Assembly: GCA_002722955.1 (NCBI GenBank)
Contig: PBMZ01000138.1
Coordinates: 1 to 59,633, forward strand
Source: Planctomycetaceae bacterium
GTDB lineage: Bacteria > Planctomycetota > Planctomycetia > Planctomycetales > Planctomycetaceae
Length of the DNA stretch: 59,633 nucleotides
Reading direction: 5' to 3'
This document shows, in pieces, positions 8,821 to 17,002 of the stretch. Made by a program: the position numbers and the translations under genes. The notes beneath the pieces were generated by a model. The model did not search any database and had not been told where the DNA came from. It worked only from the letters and a program-made list of their open reading frames with translations. Each line of letters starts with the position of its first letter. Position 1 is the stretch's first letter.

Positions 8821-8856
8821 GAAGGCGAGACGGCCCCAAAAGGCTGCCTCGCCTTC
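8821..8856 (+). terminator. Strong hairpin 43 bases after the first stop
   Basis: The arms GAAGGCGAG (8821-8829) and CTCGCCTTC (8848-8856) pair perfectly. After a 1x1 mismatch an inner 5-bp stem (CGGCC with GGCTG, one G-U) closes the loop CCAAAA. It is followed by TTCTATT, a weak T-tract. It could be an intrinsic terminator for the short product, or an RNA structure affecting frame choice, although it is 61 bases beyond the slip site. It could also be coincidental to a Lys/Ala/Pro-rich coding segment. Confidence 0.4.
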
Positions 8857-8917
8857 TTCTATTCCTAGGAAGGCGCCGCCATCGAAGGCGCCTGCGGCAA
8901 AAAAAGACGAACCGAAA

Positions 8918-10243
8918 TTGCCGTTGGACGAGACCGCCGAGTCGCCCGAAGAAATCTGGGGCGATTATTTCACAAAACGCTCGCCGTCAGCGTCAGACGT
9001 TTCGCGACTCGCGATGCGATTGCACAAAGCTAAGAAGCACGACCACGTCATCGCCTTGATCAATGCCGCGATGCTCAATGGTCAAGCGCAACCATGGATG
9101 TACGACGTGTTGGCCATGTCGATGGAAATCACCGGCCGGCCCAAGAAGCAAATCGAGCGCGTGCTTTTGTCGCGTTTGGATTTCACGGCGACTGATGTTC
9201 CCAACATGATTTTCTCCGCCGCGTATCTCAAACGATTCGGTGGCGACCAACAGGCTCTCAATCTCTACCGACAAGCATCGAAACTCCAGCCGACGCGACC
9301 CGAACCTTACGTATTGGGATTGAAGATCGCTGACAAGTTGAAGGATTACGACGCCATTGGTTGGGGAGCAGCTGGAGTCTTAGCCTATGTTTGGACACCC
9401 GGTTTTCAGCTGCGACATCAAGAAGCTCTCGACATCGTGGCTCAAGCAGAGAAAGACTTGAAGCAAGCTGGCAACAGTGAGCAATTGAAAAAGCTGCGGA
9501 TGACGGTCACCGCGGCTCGTCAACGCGACTTGGTGTTGAAGCTTTCATGGAACGGAACGGGCGACTTGGACATGCTGGTGGAAGAACCACTCGGCACAGT
9601 TTGCTCTTACGCCGAGCCCATTTCGCAGGGTGGCGGAATCTATATTCATGACGGATATGGACCGAACCAAAAGAACTGTTTCGAAGAGTACATTTGCCCG
9701 TACGGTCTTAGCGGCGACTATCGAGTGCGAGTGCGACACGAAGGTGGCTCGATCGTCGGCAAGCGCGCGACGCTGACGATCATCCGCTACCACGGCGGTG
9801 AGAAGCAACAAGTTCACAAGATGCCGCTTGTGTTGGAACAAGAAGAGACTGTTGTTCGATTCAATCTGCCGCGCGGACGACGAGAAAAACTCTCTGAGAA
9901 ACCTCATATCGATCGGACCGCGTTGGAGCCCGCCGGTCGCAAGACGAGCCGCATACCAAGAATCCGAGATACTGGAGCCGCCGGCCGACGTGCGGCTCGC
10001 AGTTACGCTCAGTCACGACGCAATCGTGTCGGAGCCGTCGGGTTCACGCCTGTCGTTCAATTCATCCCGGAAGGTGTGTTCCTCAGCGGCACAGCCGTTA
10101 TCTCGGCGGATCGACGATACGTTCGAGTTTCCATGACGCCGGTCTTCAACACCATCACGGATGTGTTCACCTTTACATTTCAAGGACCGGGTGCGGGAAC
10201 TCAAACCAATCCAGGTGTTCAAGGCGGAGGAGGGGGGAATTGA
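8918..10243 (+). CDS. Continuation of the vWA protein: repeat region and beta-rich C-terminal domain
   Basis: The first usable start in this frame is TTG at 8918, with no good ribosome-binding site. The frame is open back through the A-run at 8751, encoding a Lys/Ala/Pro-rich linker (AESEVKPNSAQDTQKKKSSE and on). I therefore think this is the second half of the gene at 6156. The first ~200 residues are helical with TPR-like spacing (QQALNLYRQASKLQPTRPEP). A beta-rich domain follows (LVLKLSWNGTGDLDMLVEEP, then GGIYIHDGYGPNQKNCFEEY), resembling the DUF2135-type domain often paired with vWA. The end (VGFTPVVQFIPEG, AVISADRRYVRVSMTPVFN) matches a module I associate with planctomycete exported proteins. 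It stops 18 bases before the uracil-DNA glycosylase gene. If translated alone it would lack a signal peptide. Confidence 0.65.
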   Translation: MPLDETAESPEEIWGDYFTKRSPSASDVSRLAMRLHKAKKHDHVIALINAAMLNGQAQPWMYDVLAMSMEITGRPKKQIERVLLSRLDFTATDVPNMIFSAAYLKRFGGDQQALNLYRQASKLQPTRPEPYVLGLKIADKLKDYDAIGWGAAGVLAYVWTPGFQLRHQEALDIVAQAEKDLKQAGNSEQLKKLRMTVTAARQRDLVLKLSWNGTGDLDMLVEEPLGTVCSYAEPISQGGGIYIHDGYGPNQKNCFEEYICPYGLSGDYRVRVRHEGGSIVGKRATLTIIRYHGGEKQQVHKMPLVLEQEETVVRFNLPRGRREKLSEKPHIDRTALEPAGRKTSRIPRIRDTGAAGRRAARSYAQSRRNRVGAVGFTPVVQFIPEGVFLSGTAVISADRRYVRVSMTPVFNTITDVFTFTFQGPGAGTQTNPGVQGGGGGN

Positions 10244-10261
10244 TCACGCGAGAAGGAATTC

Positions 10262-10951
10262 ATGAGTAAGCGTCAATGGAATGAACTGAACGCCCACATC
10301 GTGGCCTGTGATCGTTGTCCTCGCCTACTGGAGCACTGTCAGAAGATCGCTCGCGAAAAGCGCAAGGCGTACTTGGACTGGGACTACTGGGGGAAGCCTG
10401 TCGAGAACTTCGGCGATCCAAAAGCCGACCTATTAGTTGTCGGTTTGGCTCCTGGTGCTCACGGTGCTAACCGAACCGGTCGCATGTTCACGGGAGACCG
10501 CAGCGGCGATTGGTTGTACCGAGCACTACATCGGGTAGGCTTCGCCAATCAAGCGGAATCAACCGACCGCGACGATGGCCTGAAGCTCATCAACTGTGCA
10601 ATCACCAACGCTTGCCATTGTGCTCCGCCAGATAACAAGCCCACTCGCGAAGAGATCGCCAACTGCCGTGATTGGTTCGATCAGACGATCTCGTTACTAA
10701 AACCAAAAGTGTTCTTAGCTCTGGGTCAAATCGGTTGGCGAGCCGTCATCGACCAAGCAAAACATCAAGGCTGGTACGAGGGCAAGATTCCCAAGTTCGC
10801 TCACGCAGCCAGTGTTCAGTTTGCTTCCGGGCATTGGCTACTGGGAAGCTTTCACCCCAGCCAACAAAACACATTCACGGGCCGCTTAACCAAAGAAATG
10901 CTAGACGCTGTCTTCGACGAAGCTCGCAGGCTACTCGATGGCAACGACTAA
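10262..10951 (+). CDS. Uracil-DNA glycosylase, family 5 (UDGb type)
   Basis: The 229-residue product starts at an ATG with a good ribosome-binding site (AGAAGGA). It should remove uracil and other deaminated bases from DNA at the start of base-excision repair. The UDG motif 1 is [14 protein letters not shown] followed by MFTGDRSG; family 5 uses AHG here rather than the GEAPG of family 4. The second motif is [14 protein letters not shown], where the histidine binds the flipped base and the NTFTGRLT tail is typical of family 5. Cysteines for a [4Fe-4S] cluster are present (CDRCPRL at residues ~17-20, and [10 protein letters not shown]). Length agrees with the family. It lies just after the vWA gene and may share its transcript. 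Confidence 0.93.
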   Translation: MSKRQWNELNAHIVACDRCPRLLEHCQKIAREKRKAYLDWDYWGKPVENFGDPKADLLVVGLAPGAHGANRTGRMFTGDRSGDWLYRALHRVGFANQAESTDRDDGLKLINCAITNACHCAPPDNKPTREEIANCRDWFDQTISLLKPKVFLALGQIGWRAVIDQAKHQGWYEGKIPKFAHAASVQFASGHWLLGSFHPSQQNTFTGRLTKEMLDAVFDEARRLLDGND

Positions 10952-10954
10952 TTC

Positions 10955-12235
10955 TCAAGCTTTCGATTCGACCGTTGCCAGCTCCCGCTCTTCACGTTGC
11001 TGTAGGACAGCAGGAGCCGCGCTTTGGCTATGATCAAAGCCTTCGTAAACGCCAAAGTCGTTGAACAAGTGCCGCTTCGCTAAGCGGTAGACAAGGTTCT
11101 TTTCCGGCACGGCGTTTTCGGGATTGTACTGAGACGTCCGCACTTCCATCTTTTGCAGTTCGGCCAATGCTGTCTGGCGAGCCGTCGCGTCTTTGGCACT
11201 GTGAAGCACAACCAATTCGTGCAGCAAATCGGGACGCTCGAGCACAATGCAGCCGCGCGTCGTCTTTTGAGCCAATTGACGGAAGTCCTTCAGAAATGGA
11301 CTGTCAGCAAGCTTATCCTTCAACGACTTCGATTCGTCGTGAATCGAATCGGTGGCGAATTGGATGATCGGGCAAGGCTCGATATCGCCCCAAGGATTGA
11401 TGTGATGGCTGATCCCGGTGGCGGCCGGACAGAGTGCTTGGCCTTCGCCGTCGAAGTAGGCATCGATGATGGCGATCGGTTTCTTGGCGCGCATCTCGAC
11501 AACAAACTTGCGAACTCGCAATTGTTCTTCTGGCGTTAAGCAAAGGTCTGGACAAGCATCCGGCCCCATTGGCCGGTAAATATGAAACCAAGTGTAAAGC
11601 ACACCCATTTCAATCAAGCGGTCGATCCAGGCCTCGTTGACCAAATCGTCTATGTTTGTTTTGCAGACGCTGGTGCAGACGCCGGTGAAGACTTTGTTGT
11701 TCAGGCAGTTGTGGATGCCTTCCATCGTCTTATTCAGCGTCTCGGGTCGACCGCGACGTTCGTCGCTGATGATCTCGTTGCCTTCGACGCTGATCAGCGG
11801 CGTGACGTTTCCGCATTTGCGCAGCTTCTTAGCGACCTCGTCGGTGATGAATTGACCGTTGGTGAAAACTTGGAAATAGCAGTCCGGGTGCTGCTCTAAG
11901 ATGTCAAGCAATTCGGGATGCATGAACGGCTCGCCACCGACAATACCAAAAAAGACGTTGCCCATTTCCTTGGCTTCGTTGATCAGCTTGCCCATCGCTT
12001 CTGGGCTGATTCGCTCTTGCTTGGCCGCGACGTCAACCCAGCATCCTTGGCATCGCAAGTTGCAGGAATTGATCACTGACACGTACAGAAACGGCGGAAA
12101 GAACTCGCCCCGCTTCAAGCGTTTCTTGTACTTCATTACCGAGCGGACTCCCTTGAACCCCATGTTGTAGACAAACTTCCACAACAATCTTTTGTCGGTT
12201 TCCAAGAGGACGCGTTTGGCCATTCTTAGATACAT
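10955..12235 (-). CDS. Radical SAM protein with SPASM-like C-terminal region
   Basis: The 426-residue product is read from the ATG at 12235, which has a GGAG site five bases upstream; a longer in-frame start at 12277 lacks one. The cluster motif CNLRCQGC supplies C58, C62 and C65 (CxxxCxxC). The SAM-binding GGEPFMHPEL follows about 45 residues later. Further motifs are VFTNGQFI and ISVEGNEIISDERRGR, typical of MoaA/PqqE/NifB-like enzymes. C-terminal cysteines (GVCTSVCKTN, DACPDLCLT, EPCPII) could bind an auxiliary cluster. It meets the glycosylase gene tail to tail, three bases apart, and is divergent from the DUF4173 gene. The substrate is unknown. Confidence 0.87.
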   Translation of the reverse strand: MYLRMAKRVLLETDKRLLWKFVYNMGFKGVRSVMKYKKRLKRGEFFPPFLYVSVINSCNLRCQGCWVDVAAKQERISPEAMGKLINEAKEMGNVFFGIVGGEPFMHPELLDILEQHPDCYFQVFTNGQFITDEVAKKLRKCGNVTPLISVEGNEIISDERRGRPETLNKTMEGIHNCLNNKVFTGVCTSVCKTNIDDLVNEAWIDRLIEMGVLYTWFHIYRPMGPDACPDLCLTPEEQLRVRKFVVEMRAKKPIAIIDAYFDGEGQALCPAATGISHHINPWGDIEPCPIIQFATDSIHDESKSLKDKLADSPFLKDFRQLAQKTTRGCIVLERPDLLHELVVLHSAKDATARQTALAELQKMEVRTSQYNPENAVPEKNLVYRLAKRHLFNDFGVYEGFDHSQSAAPAVLQQREERELATVESKA

Positions 12236-12499
12236 GGCTTCTCCATTGATTTCAGACCTTACCCATCCTACCAACAATCAATCCAAATCTCGACCGGGTG
12301 AGGAGACGAATTTCAACGTTAACGCCCAACCGAAGGAGCCGGCGACCAAGAAGTATTTCAGGCCATTGATTATTCTTCTTCGACCGTACGCAAGCACGTC
12401 ACGGCTGAAAATGAAATTGCTGGATACTGTTTCTTGGCTTATCATGCATCGTGTATCCAATTCCACCATCTTCGGGCTCATATCCAGCGAGTACGGCCA

Positions 12500-14170
12500 A
12501 TGGATTTTCCAGACGGGCAACAAGGTGAAGCGATTGATACATCGCCGGGCCAACAGCTTGTGTCGACGTTTTCGTCAGAGCACCCAACGGAAATCAAGGA
12601 ATTCGTCGCCAAAAACAAACCAGACTCCGAGGAAAAACCAGCCCTCTCCTGGCGAGAGTTCGTCGGTGTTGGTTTGATGGTTGCGCTCTGCGACTTAACG
12701 ATCTATCACGCGAAAGGTTTCGCCGCGGCCGCTTGCCTTTTCGCGGCCGCCCCGATCATCTTGAGCTTTAGTGCACCGCGACGGCGTTGGCGTCATCACG
12801 GTTGGTTTGTTGCCGCGATGACCGCACTGCTATCACTTCGATTACTGTGGGCAGGCTCTGTCGCGATGGTCGTTTATGGAGCCGCTGTGACAGTGGCCTT
12901 TGCTATGACTTTGAGCGGGATGCGTCCCTTTTTGCTCGAGGGCTTCGCTACTGCCGTCATGACAACGCTTTCTGGTTTGGACGGTTTGATTCATTATGTG
13001 CGCAGTGGAAGTCGACCGAGAGTCTCGGTACCTCGAACACGTTGGATGAACATTGGATTACCGCTGTTCGCTGGCATCTCGTTTGGCATCATTTTCATCT
13101 TGGCCAATCCGGATCTGTCGATCGCCTTCGGAGAACATCTGAATTGGGTGTTTTCGAATCTGCATACTTTGTTAATCGAAGCCGTGCCGAATCCTGGTCG
13201 TCTTGTGTTCTGGTGCGCAGCCCTGTGGATCACTGTTGGCTTGCTGCGACCTGTGATTTCGACACAACTCACAGAAGACAGCCCGGAAGACGTGGTCCTT
13301 GGCAAGGACTCGCGGGTAGCCGTGCACTATGAAGCATTCCGTAACACGCTGATCACCTTGATCGGACTGTTTGGCATCTATTTAGTCTTCGAGTTCTCGA
13401 CGTTGTGGTTTCGCGAAATTCCGGTTGGCTTTTATTACGCCGGATACGCACACGAAGGTGCCGGCTGGTTGACGGCGGCACTGGCATTAGCCAGCGTGAC
13501 CCTGTCGGCCGTTTTTCGTGGCGATGTGCTGGCAGACAGCCGGCTTCGGATGCTGAACCGCTTGGCATGGATTTGGGCCATTCAGAATCTGCTGCTGGCG
13601 TTGGCCGTCTACAATCGACTTTGGATTTATGTTGGCTTTAACGGAATGACACAGCTGCGAGTCTTCGGCTTCTTTGGCGTGACGACCGTCGTGGTTGGCT
13701 TCATTGTTGTCTTGTACAAGATCCGCAAGAGTCGAAACTTCCTGTGGCTTGTTCGCCGCGATCTGTGGACGGCATTTGTGGCTTGCTTTCTATTTCTGAT
13801 CACGCCCGTTGATCAGATCGTTGTGTCGTACAACGTTCGGCGAGTCATGGCGGGTGATCCGGCGGCTTGCATGCAAATTGGTGTCAAGAAGACTGACACC
13901 GAGGCTCTTGCTCTGTTGCTGCCATTGCTTGATTGCGACGATCCGGAGATCCGTCAGGGAGTCACGGCGCTACTGGCCAAGCGGCACAAGCAACTCAAAT
14001 CGCTCGTTGAAACTCAGCAGCAACTGGGTTGGACTGCGTTCCAATGGGCAGACCACAGCATGCTCGCTCAACTAGAACCACACGCGGATCGCTGGACGCA
14101 ATTCGACGATAAGGACAAACAGCAGCAAGCTTTGGCGCGTTTCTACGACTACGCATATCAGTGGTACTAG
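12500..14170 (+). CDS. DUF4173-family polytopic membrane protein
   Basis: The 556-residue product is taken from the ATG at 12500 (MDFPDGQQGEAID); an upstream in-frame start at 12434 would add a less plausible His-rich stretch. After about 50 hydrophilic residues there are roughly ten hydrophobic segments (for example GFAAAACLFAAAPIILSF, ITLIGLFGIYLVFEFSTLWF, TQLRVFGFFGVTTVVVGFIV). A cytoplasmic-type tail follows, resembling a HEAT-like unit (DDPEIRQGVTALLAKRHKQL) and ending in YAYQWY. The LRVFGFF region matches DUF4173 as I know it. No enzyme motif is visible. The gene is divergent from the radical SAM gene, and both promoters must lie in 12236-12499. Confidence 0.75.
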   Translation: MDFPDGQQGEAIDTSPGQQLVSTFSSEHPTEIKEFVAKNKPDSEEKPALSWREFVGVGLMVALCDLTIYHAKGFAAAACLFAAAPIILSFSAPRRRWRHHGWFVAAMTALLSLRLLWAGSVAMVVYGAAVTVAFAMTLSGMRPFLLEGFATAVMTTLSGLDGLIHYVRSGSRPRVSVPRTRWMNIGLPLFAGISFGIIFILANPDLSIAFGEHLNWVFSNLHTLLIEAVPNPGRLVFWCAALWITVGLLRPVISTQLTEDSPEDVVLGKDSRVAVHYEAFRNTLITLIGLFGIYLVFEFSTLWFREIPVGFYYAGYAHEGAGWLTAALALASVTLSAVFRGDVLADSRLRMLNRLAWIWAIQNLLLALAVYNRLWIYVGFNGMTQLRVFGFFGVTTVVVGFIVVLYKIRKSRNFLWLVRRDLWTAFVACFLFLITPVDQIVVSYNVRRVMAGDPAACMQIGVKKTDTEALALLLPLLDCDDPEIRQGVTALLAKRHKQLKSLVETQQQLGWTAFQWADHSMLAQLEPHADRWTQFDDKDKQQQALARFYDYAYQWY

Positions 14171-14481
14171 TTGTTTCGTTCGCTGTTCGTCCATGAACCG
14201 CGAACGGATTTGTGGGCCCGCGGCCCCGTCGCGGGCAATCTCACAGCATTCTGATGCAATTCCCCGCGAGCGGAGTCGCGGGGCCACGAAAGACTACAGG
14301 CTCGAACTGCGAACATCAGCCGAGCACTTCTGAGTTTTCACCAGATTCGTTAGAATACTCACAATTACTGGTGCATCGCTTTGCGTATAATTGGGTACGC
14401 AACCCATCTAGAAATCTGGCTACGCGTTACTTGCCCTAGCTTCAACAAATACGCGGCTACACTTACCGCAAGGACAATCTC
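14171..14481. other. Intergenic region with REP-like repeat
   Basis: This gap of 311 bases holds the second copy of the REP-like hairpin pair (14216-14283). The rest is AT-richer and should carry the promoter of the thioredoxin-like gene, which has an AAGGA ribosome-binding site at about 14470. I see no gene in it. Confidence 0.5.
14216..14283. repeat. REP-like hairpin pair, second copy
   Basis: The first hairpin is 14216-14236 (7-bp stem GCCCGCG/CGCGGGC). The second is 14262-14283 (perfect 8-bp stem CCCCGCGA/TCGCGGGG, loop GCGGAG). The second hairpin and its flank (GGGCCACGAAAG) match the element at 5429-5462 (AGGCCCACAAAAG). The first is flanked by TTTGTGGGCC, as expected for the opposite partner. 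The spacing between hairpins is larger than in the first copy. Confidence 0.6.
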
Positions 14482-16839
14482 ATGTATCGCTGTTTTCCTT
14501 ATGTTGGCGTCTTCGCTCTATGTTTCCTGTCGCTCGCCTGTAACTCAGAAAGCGACACTGAGCAAACTGTGCAAAACGATTTCGCCACCGACGACAACCA
14601 AGTCGACCCGCCGGTCCTTCCGGCCTCAGATAAAGAAAGCAAAGCCCCCGACGGCCAAGTCGAACCTGGCGATAAATCAGAGAAGGCCGAAGAAATCGAC
14701 ATGAAGACGTATCTGACCTCCGATCGGAAAACGATCGTTGGAAACTGGATACTTGTCATCAGCGGCAGCAGCCAGACCGAAGACTTCATTGATATCAGCG
14801 CATTCGTGTTGGATATTCGCGAAAGCAAAAGTGAAGGCGAAAAATACAAAGTCCGCAAACTGTTTCAGGCTCCCGTGATTGGCGAAGCCGAAGTCGAATC
14901 GTACGCAGTAACTGACGAGACGGTTCAAGTCGAGTTTCTCGATGTCGACCAAATGAAGCTTGTCTTCAATGGCAAGTTTGATAACGGCGTCGTTTTCGGA
15001 AACATGTCATTGGGTGGTGCAATCCGCACAGCAGCACGTCTCATCCCAACCGACAGTGATAAGATCTCCGAGGAAAACGGTTTTTCGCCAACACCCGGCC
15101 GACTTGATTTGGGCAAGGCATTGCGTTCCGACGATCCCGTCGCAGACTTGAAGACGTTTTGCAAAGAGAATCCCGATTCGCCGGTGACCGTGGATGCTTA
15201 CCAAGAGCTCATCATGCGAATGAATACGGCTGGCGAGTCAGCAGATGACATCAAACCTATCATCGACGACTACATTAAGACTGCTGGTCGCTGGGGCAAG
15301 GGAATGCAGCAAACCGCTACGTTTTATGCCGGTTACTTCTTGGCTCGGACACGTAACAACCCGAAACTTTCCTTGGAGCTCCTCGATCGAGTCACCAAGG
15401 ACTTTGAGTTCGAACCGCTCGAAGCACAAGCGCAACGAATCGAGATGGCTCGCAAAGAAGCGAAGACCAACAATGCGATCCAACTGACGCAAAGCGAGGA
15501 CGAAAAGACACGTGACGAAGGAGTTGCCACTCTGAACAACATGCGGAGCGAGAATCCGTTCAATCCGGAAGTCATCTACGCTTTGGCTGAAGTTTCCGAA
15601 AAAATGGGCGATGTCGATGCCGCGATGAACTTTTATTCACAACTGGTGATCTTGCCACAGTTAGCGGGTTTCTTGGACCAAATCTTTCAAAATGCCAAGG
15701 TCGAGAAGCCGTCGCCTTCCGAAGCGCTCGACAGGCTCTGGAAAGAAAAACACGGCGACACCGAAGGCTTGGACGAATTCAACGCCAAGGTCTACAACGA
15801 GAACTTGTACTTACTCTCGAAGGCGAAGTCGCGAAAGGGTCCGACCGAAGACACTGGAAATCGCGTCGTGCTGGCTGAGCTGTTCACGGGGGCTGGATGC
15901 CCGCCTTGTGTTGCTGCTGACGTCGCATTGGGAAGCGTTGAACGCGAATTGCCCGAATCCGCGTTGGTCGTGCTTCGGTATCACTTGCACACAGCGGGCA
16001 TCGACCCCTTGACCAACCGTGATGGTGAGTTCCGCGCTTACTTTTACCAAACGCCCGGCACTCCTAGCCTCTTCATCAACGGCAAGGACGTCGACACGCA
16101 ATCAGTTGCGGGTTACTTGCCCATGGCGAAGAACTCGTACGACAGCATCCATAAGGTCATCGACACGGCTATCAAAGAGAGCACGGAGATCAACATCCAA
16201 GCGACCGCAAAAGCCGCCAACGGGGTTGTGAAGGCTGGAGCCGAAATCAAAGGCTTGGATGGCATCGACGGAGACATTCGGCTGCACGCAGTCATCGCCG
16301 AAGACCGCATTGACTTCGCAGGTCGCAACGGAATTCGACAACACGACATGGTCGTCCGTAGCGTTATTACACCAGATGATGGCGTCGCCCTGAAAGAGGC
16401 CACGCATTCGTTTACCGAAGACATCGTCTTGTCCGAGTTCCGTGATTCCATCATCGAATACCTGACAACTTACGAAGAAGGCCAAGGTGTCTTTTTCTCG
16501 GTGAAGCCACTGGAACTCGAAAAGCTGCACTTTGTCGTCTTCGTGCAAAACATGGATTCACACGAAGTCCTTCAAGCTGTCAGCATCCCCGTCAGTGGCG
16601 AACTGGACTATTCCGCCGCGCCAAAGCCAGAAGCGAAGCCGGACAGCGCCAAGCCTGAGGAAAAGAAACCAGAGGAAGAAAAGGCAGAAGAGAAGAAGCC
16701 TGCAGAAGAGAAGCCCGCGGAAGAGAAAAAGCCAGCTGCTGATGCCTCGAAAGATGAAAAGTCAGCTAACAAAGAGCAACCGGCTGCGAAACCAGAAGAA
16801 AAGAAGGCAGCCGACGCGCCCGCTAAGGACGCCAAATAG
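14482..16839 (+). CDS. Thioredoxin-like lipoprotein with Lys/Glu/Pro-rich tail
   Basis: The 785-residue product has an AAGGA site seven bases before its ATG. The N-terminus MYRCFPYVGVFALCFLSLAC is a lipoprotein signal with lipobox LSLAC. Residues ~70-200 form a beta-rich domain (IVGNWILVISGSSQTEDF). The middle is helical with TPR character (ALAEVSEKMGDVDAAMNFYS). A thioredoxin-like domain follows, with the redox pair CPPC at residues 473-476 (FTGAGCPPCVAADVALG) and the cis-Pro-like segment TPGTPSLFINGKDVD. The last ~70 residues are almost entirely K, E, P and A, probably unstructured. A disulfide-exchange role at the outer or cytoplasmic membrane is an inference; no electron donor is encoded nearby. 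Confidence 0.8.
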   Translation: MYRCFPYVGVFALCFLSLACNSESDTEQTVQNDFATDDNQVDPPVLPASDKESKAPDGQVEPGDKSEKAEEIDMKTYLTSDRKTIVGNWILVISGSSQTEDFIDISAFVLDIRESKSEGEKYKVRKLFQAPVIGEAEVESYAVTDETVQVEFLDVDQMKLVFNGKFDNGVVFGNMSLGGAIRTAARLIPTDSDKISEENGFSPTPGRLDLGKALRSDDPVADLKTFCKENPDSPVTVDAYQELIMRMNTAGESADDIKPIIDDYIKTAGRWGKGMQQTATFYAGYFLARTRNNPKLSLELLDRVTKDFEFEPLEAQAQRIEMARKEAKTNNAIQLTQSEDEKTRDEGVATLNNMRSENPFNPEVIYALAEVSEKMGDVDAAMNFYSQLVILPQLAGFLDQIFQNAKVEKPSPSEALDRLWKEKHGDTEGLDEFNAKVYNENLYLLSKAKSRKGPTEDTGNRVVLAELFTGAGCPPCVAADVALGSVERELPESALVVLRYHLHTAGIDPLTNRDGEFRAYFYQTPGTPSLFINGKDVDTQSVAGYLPMAKNSYDSIHKVIDTAIKESTEINIQATAKAANGVVKAGAEIKGLDGIDGDIRLHAVIAEDRIDFAGRNGIRQHDMVVRSVITPDDGVALKEATHSFTEDIVLSEFRDSIIEYLTTYEEGQGVFFSVKPLELEKLHFVVFVQNMDSHEVLQAVSIPVSGELDYSAAPKPEAKPDSAKPEEKKPEEEKAEEKKPAEEKPAEEKKPAADASKDEKSANKEQPAAKPEEKKAADAPAKDAK

Positions 16840-17002
16840 GCACATCCGGCTGACTCGGTGAAATGTCCACTTCTGACTTTTGATCGCTCCATAACTGCAT
16901 TATTGTATTCATTGCAAGTCGACTGCTGTGAGGTGCACCCCTGGATCCCAACGATTCATGAGGCAATCCGCGGCAACTTCACGACAATGATTGGAGCGAG
17001 TC

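Noticed and set aside
9798..10136. Alternative frame in the C-terminal part of the vWA continuation, considered as a second frameshift
   Set aside because: The main frame keeps recognisable family residues on both sides (LVLEQEETVVRFNLP and VGFTPVVQFIPEG), so no second shift is needed.
10955..12235. Considered hopanoid adenosyltransferase HpnH for the radical SAM protein
   Set aside because: The cluster motif and overall layout are radical SAM, but specific HpnH landmarks and hopanoid neighbours are absent.
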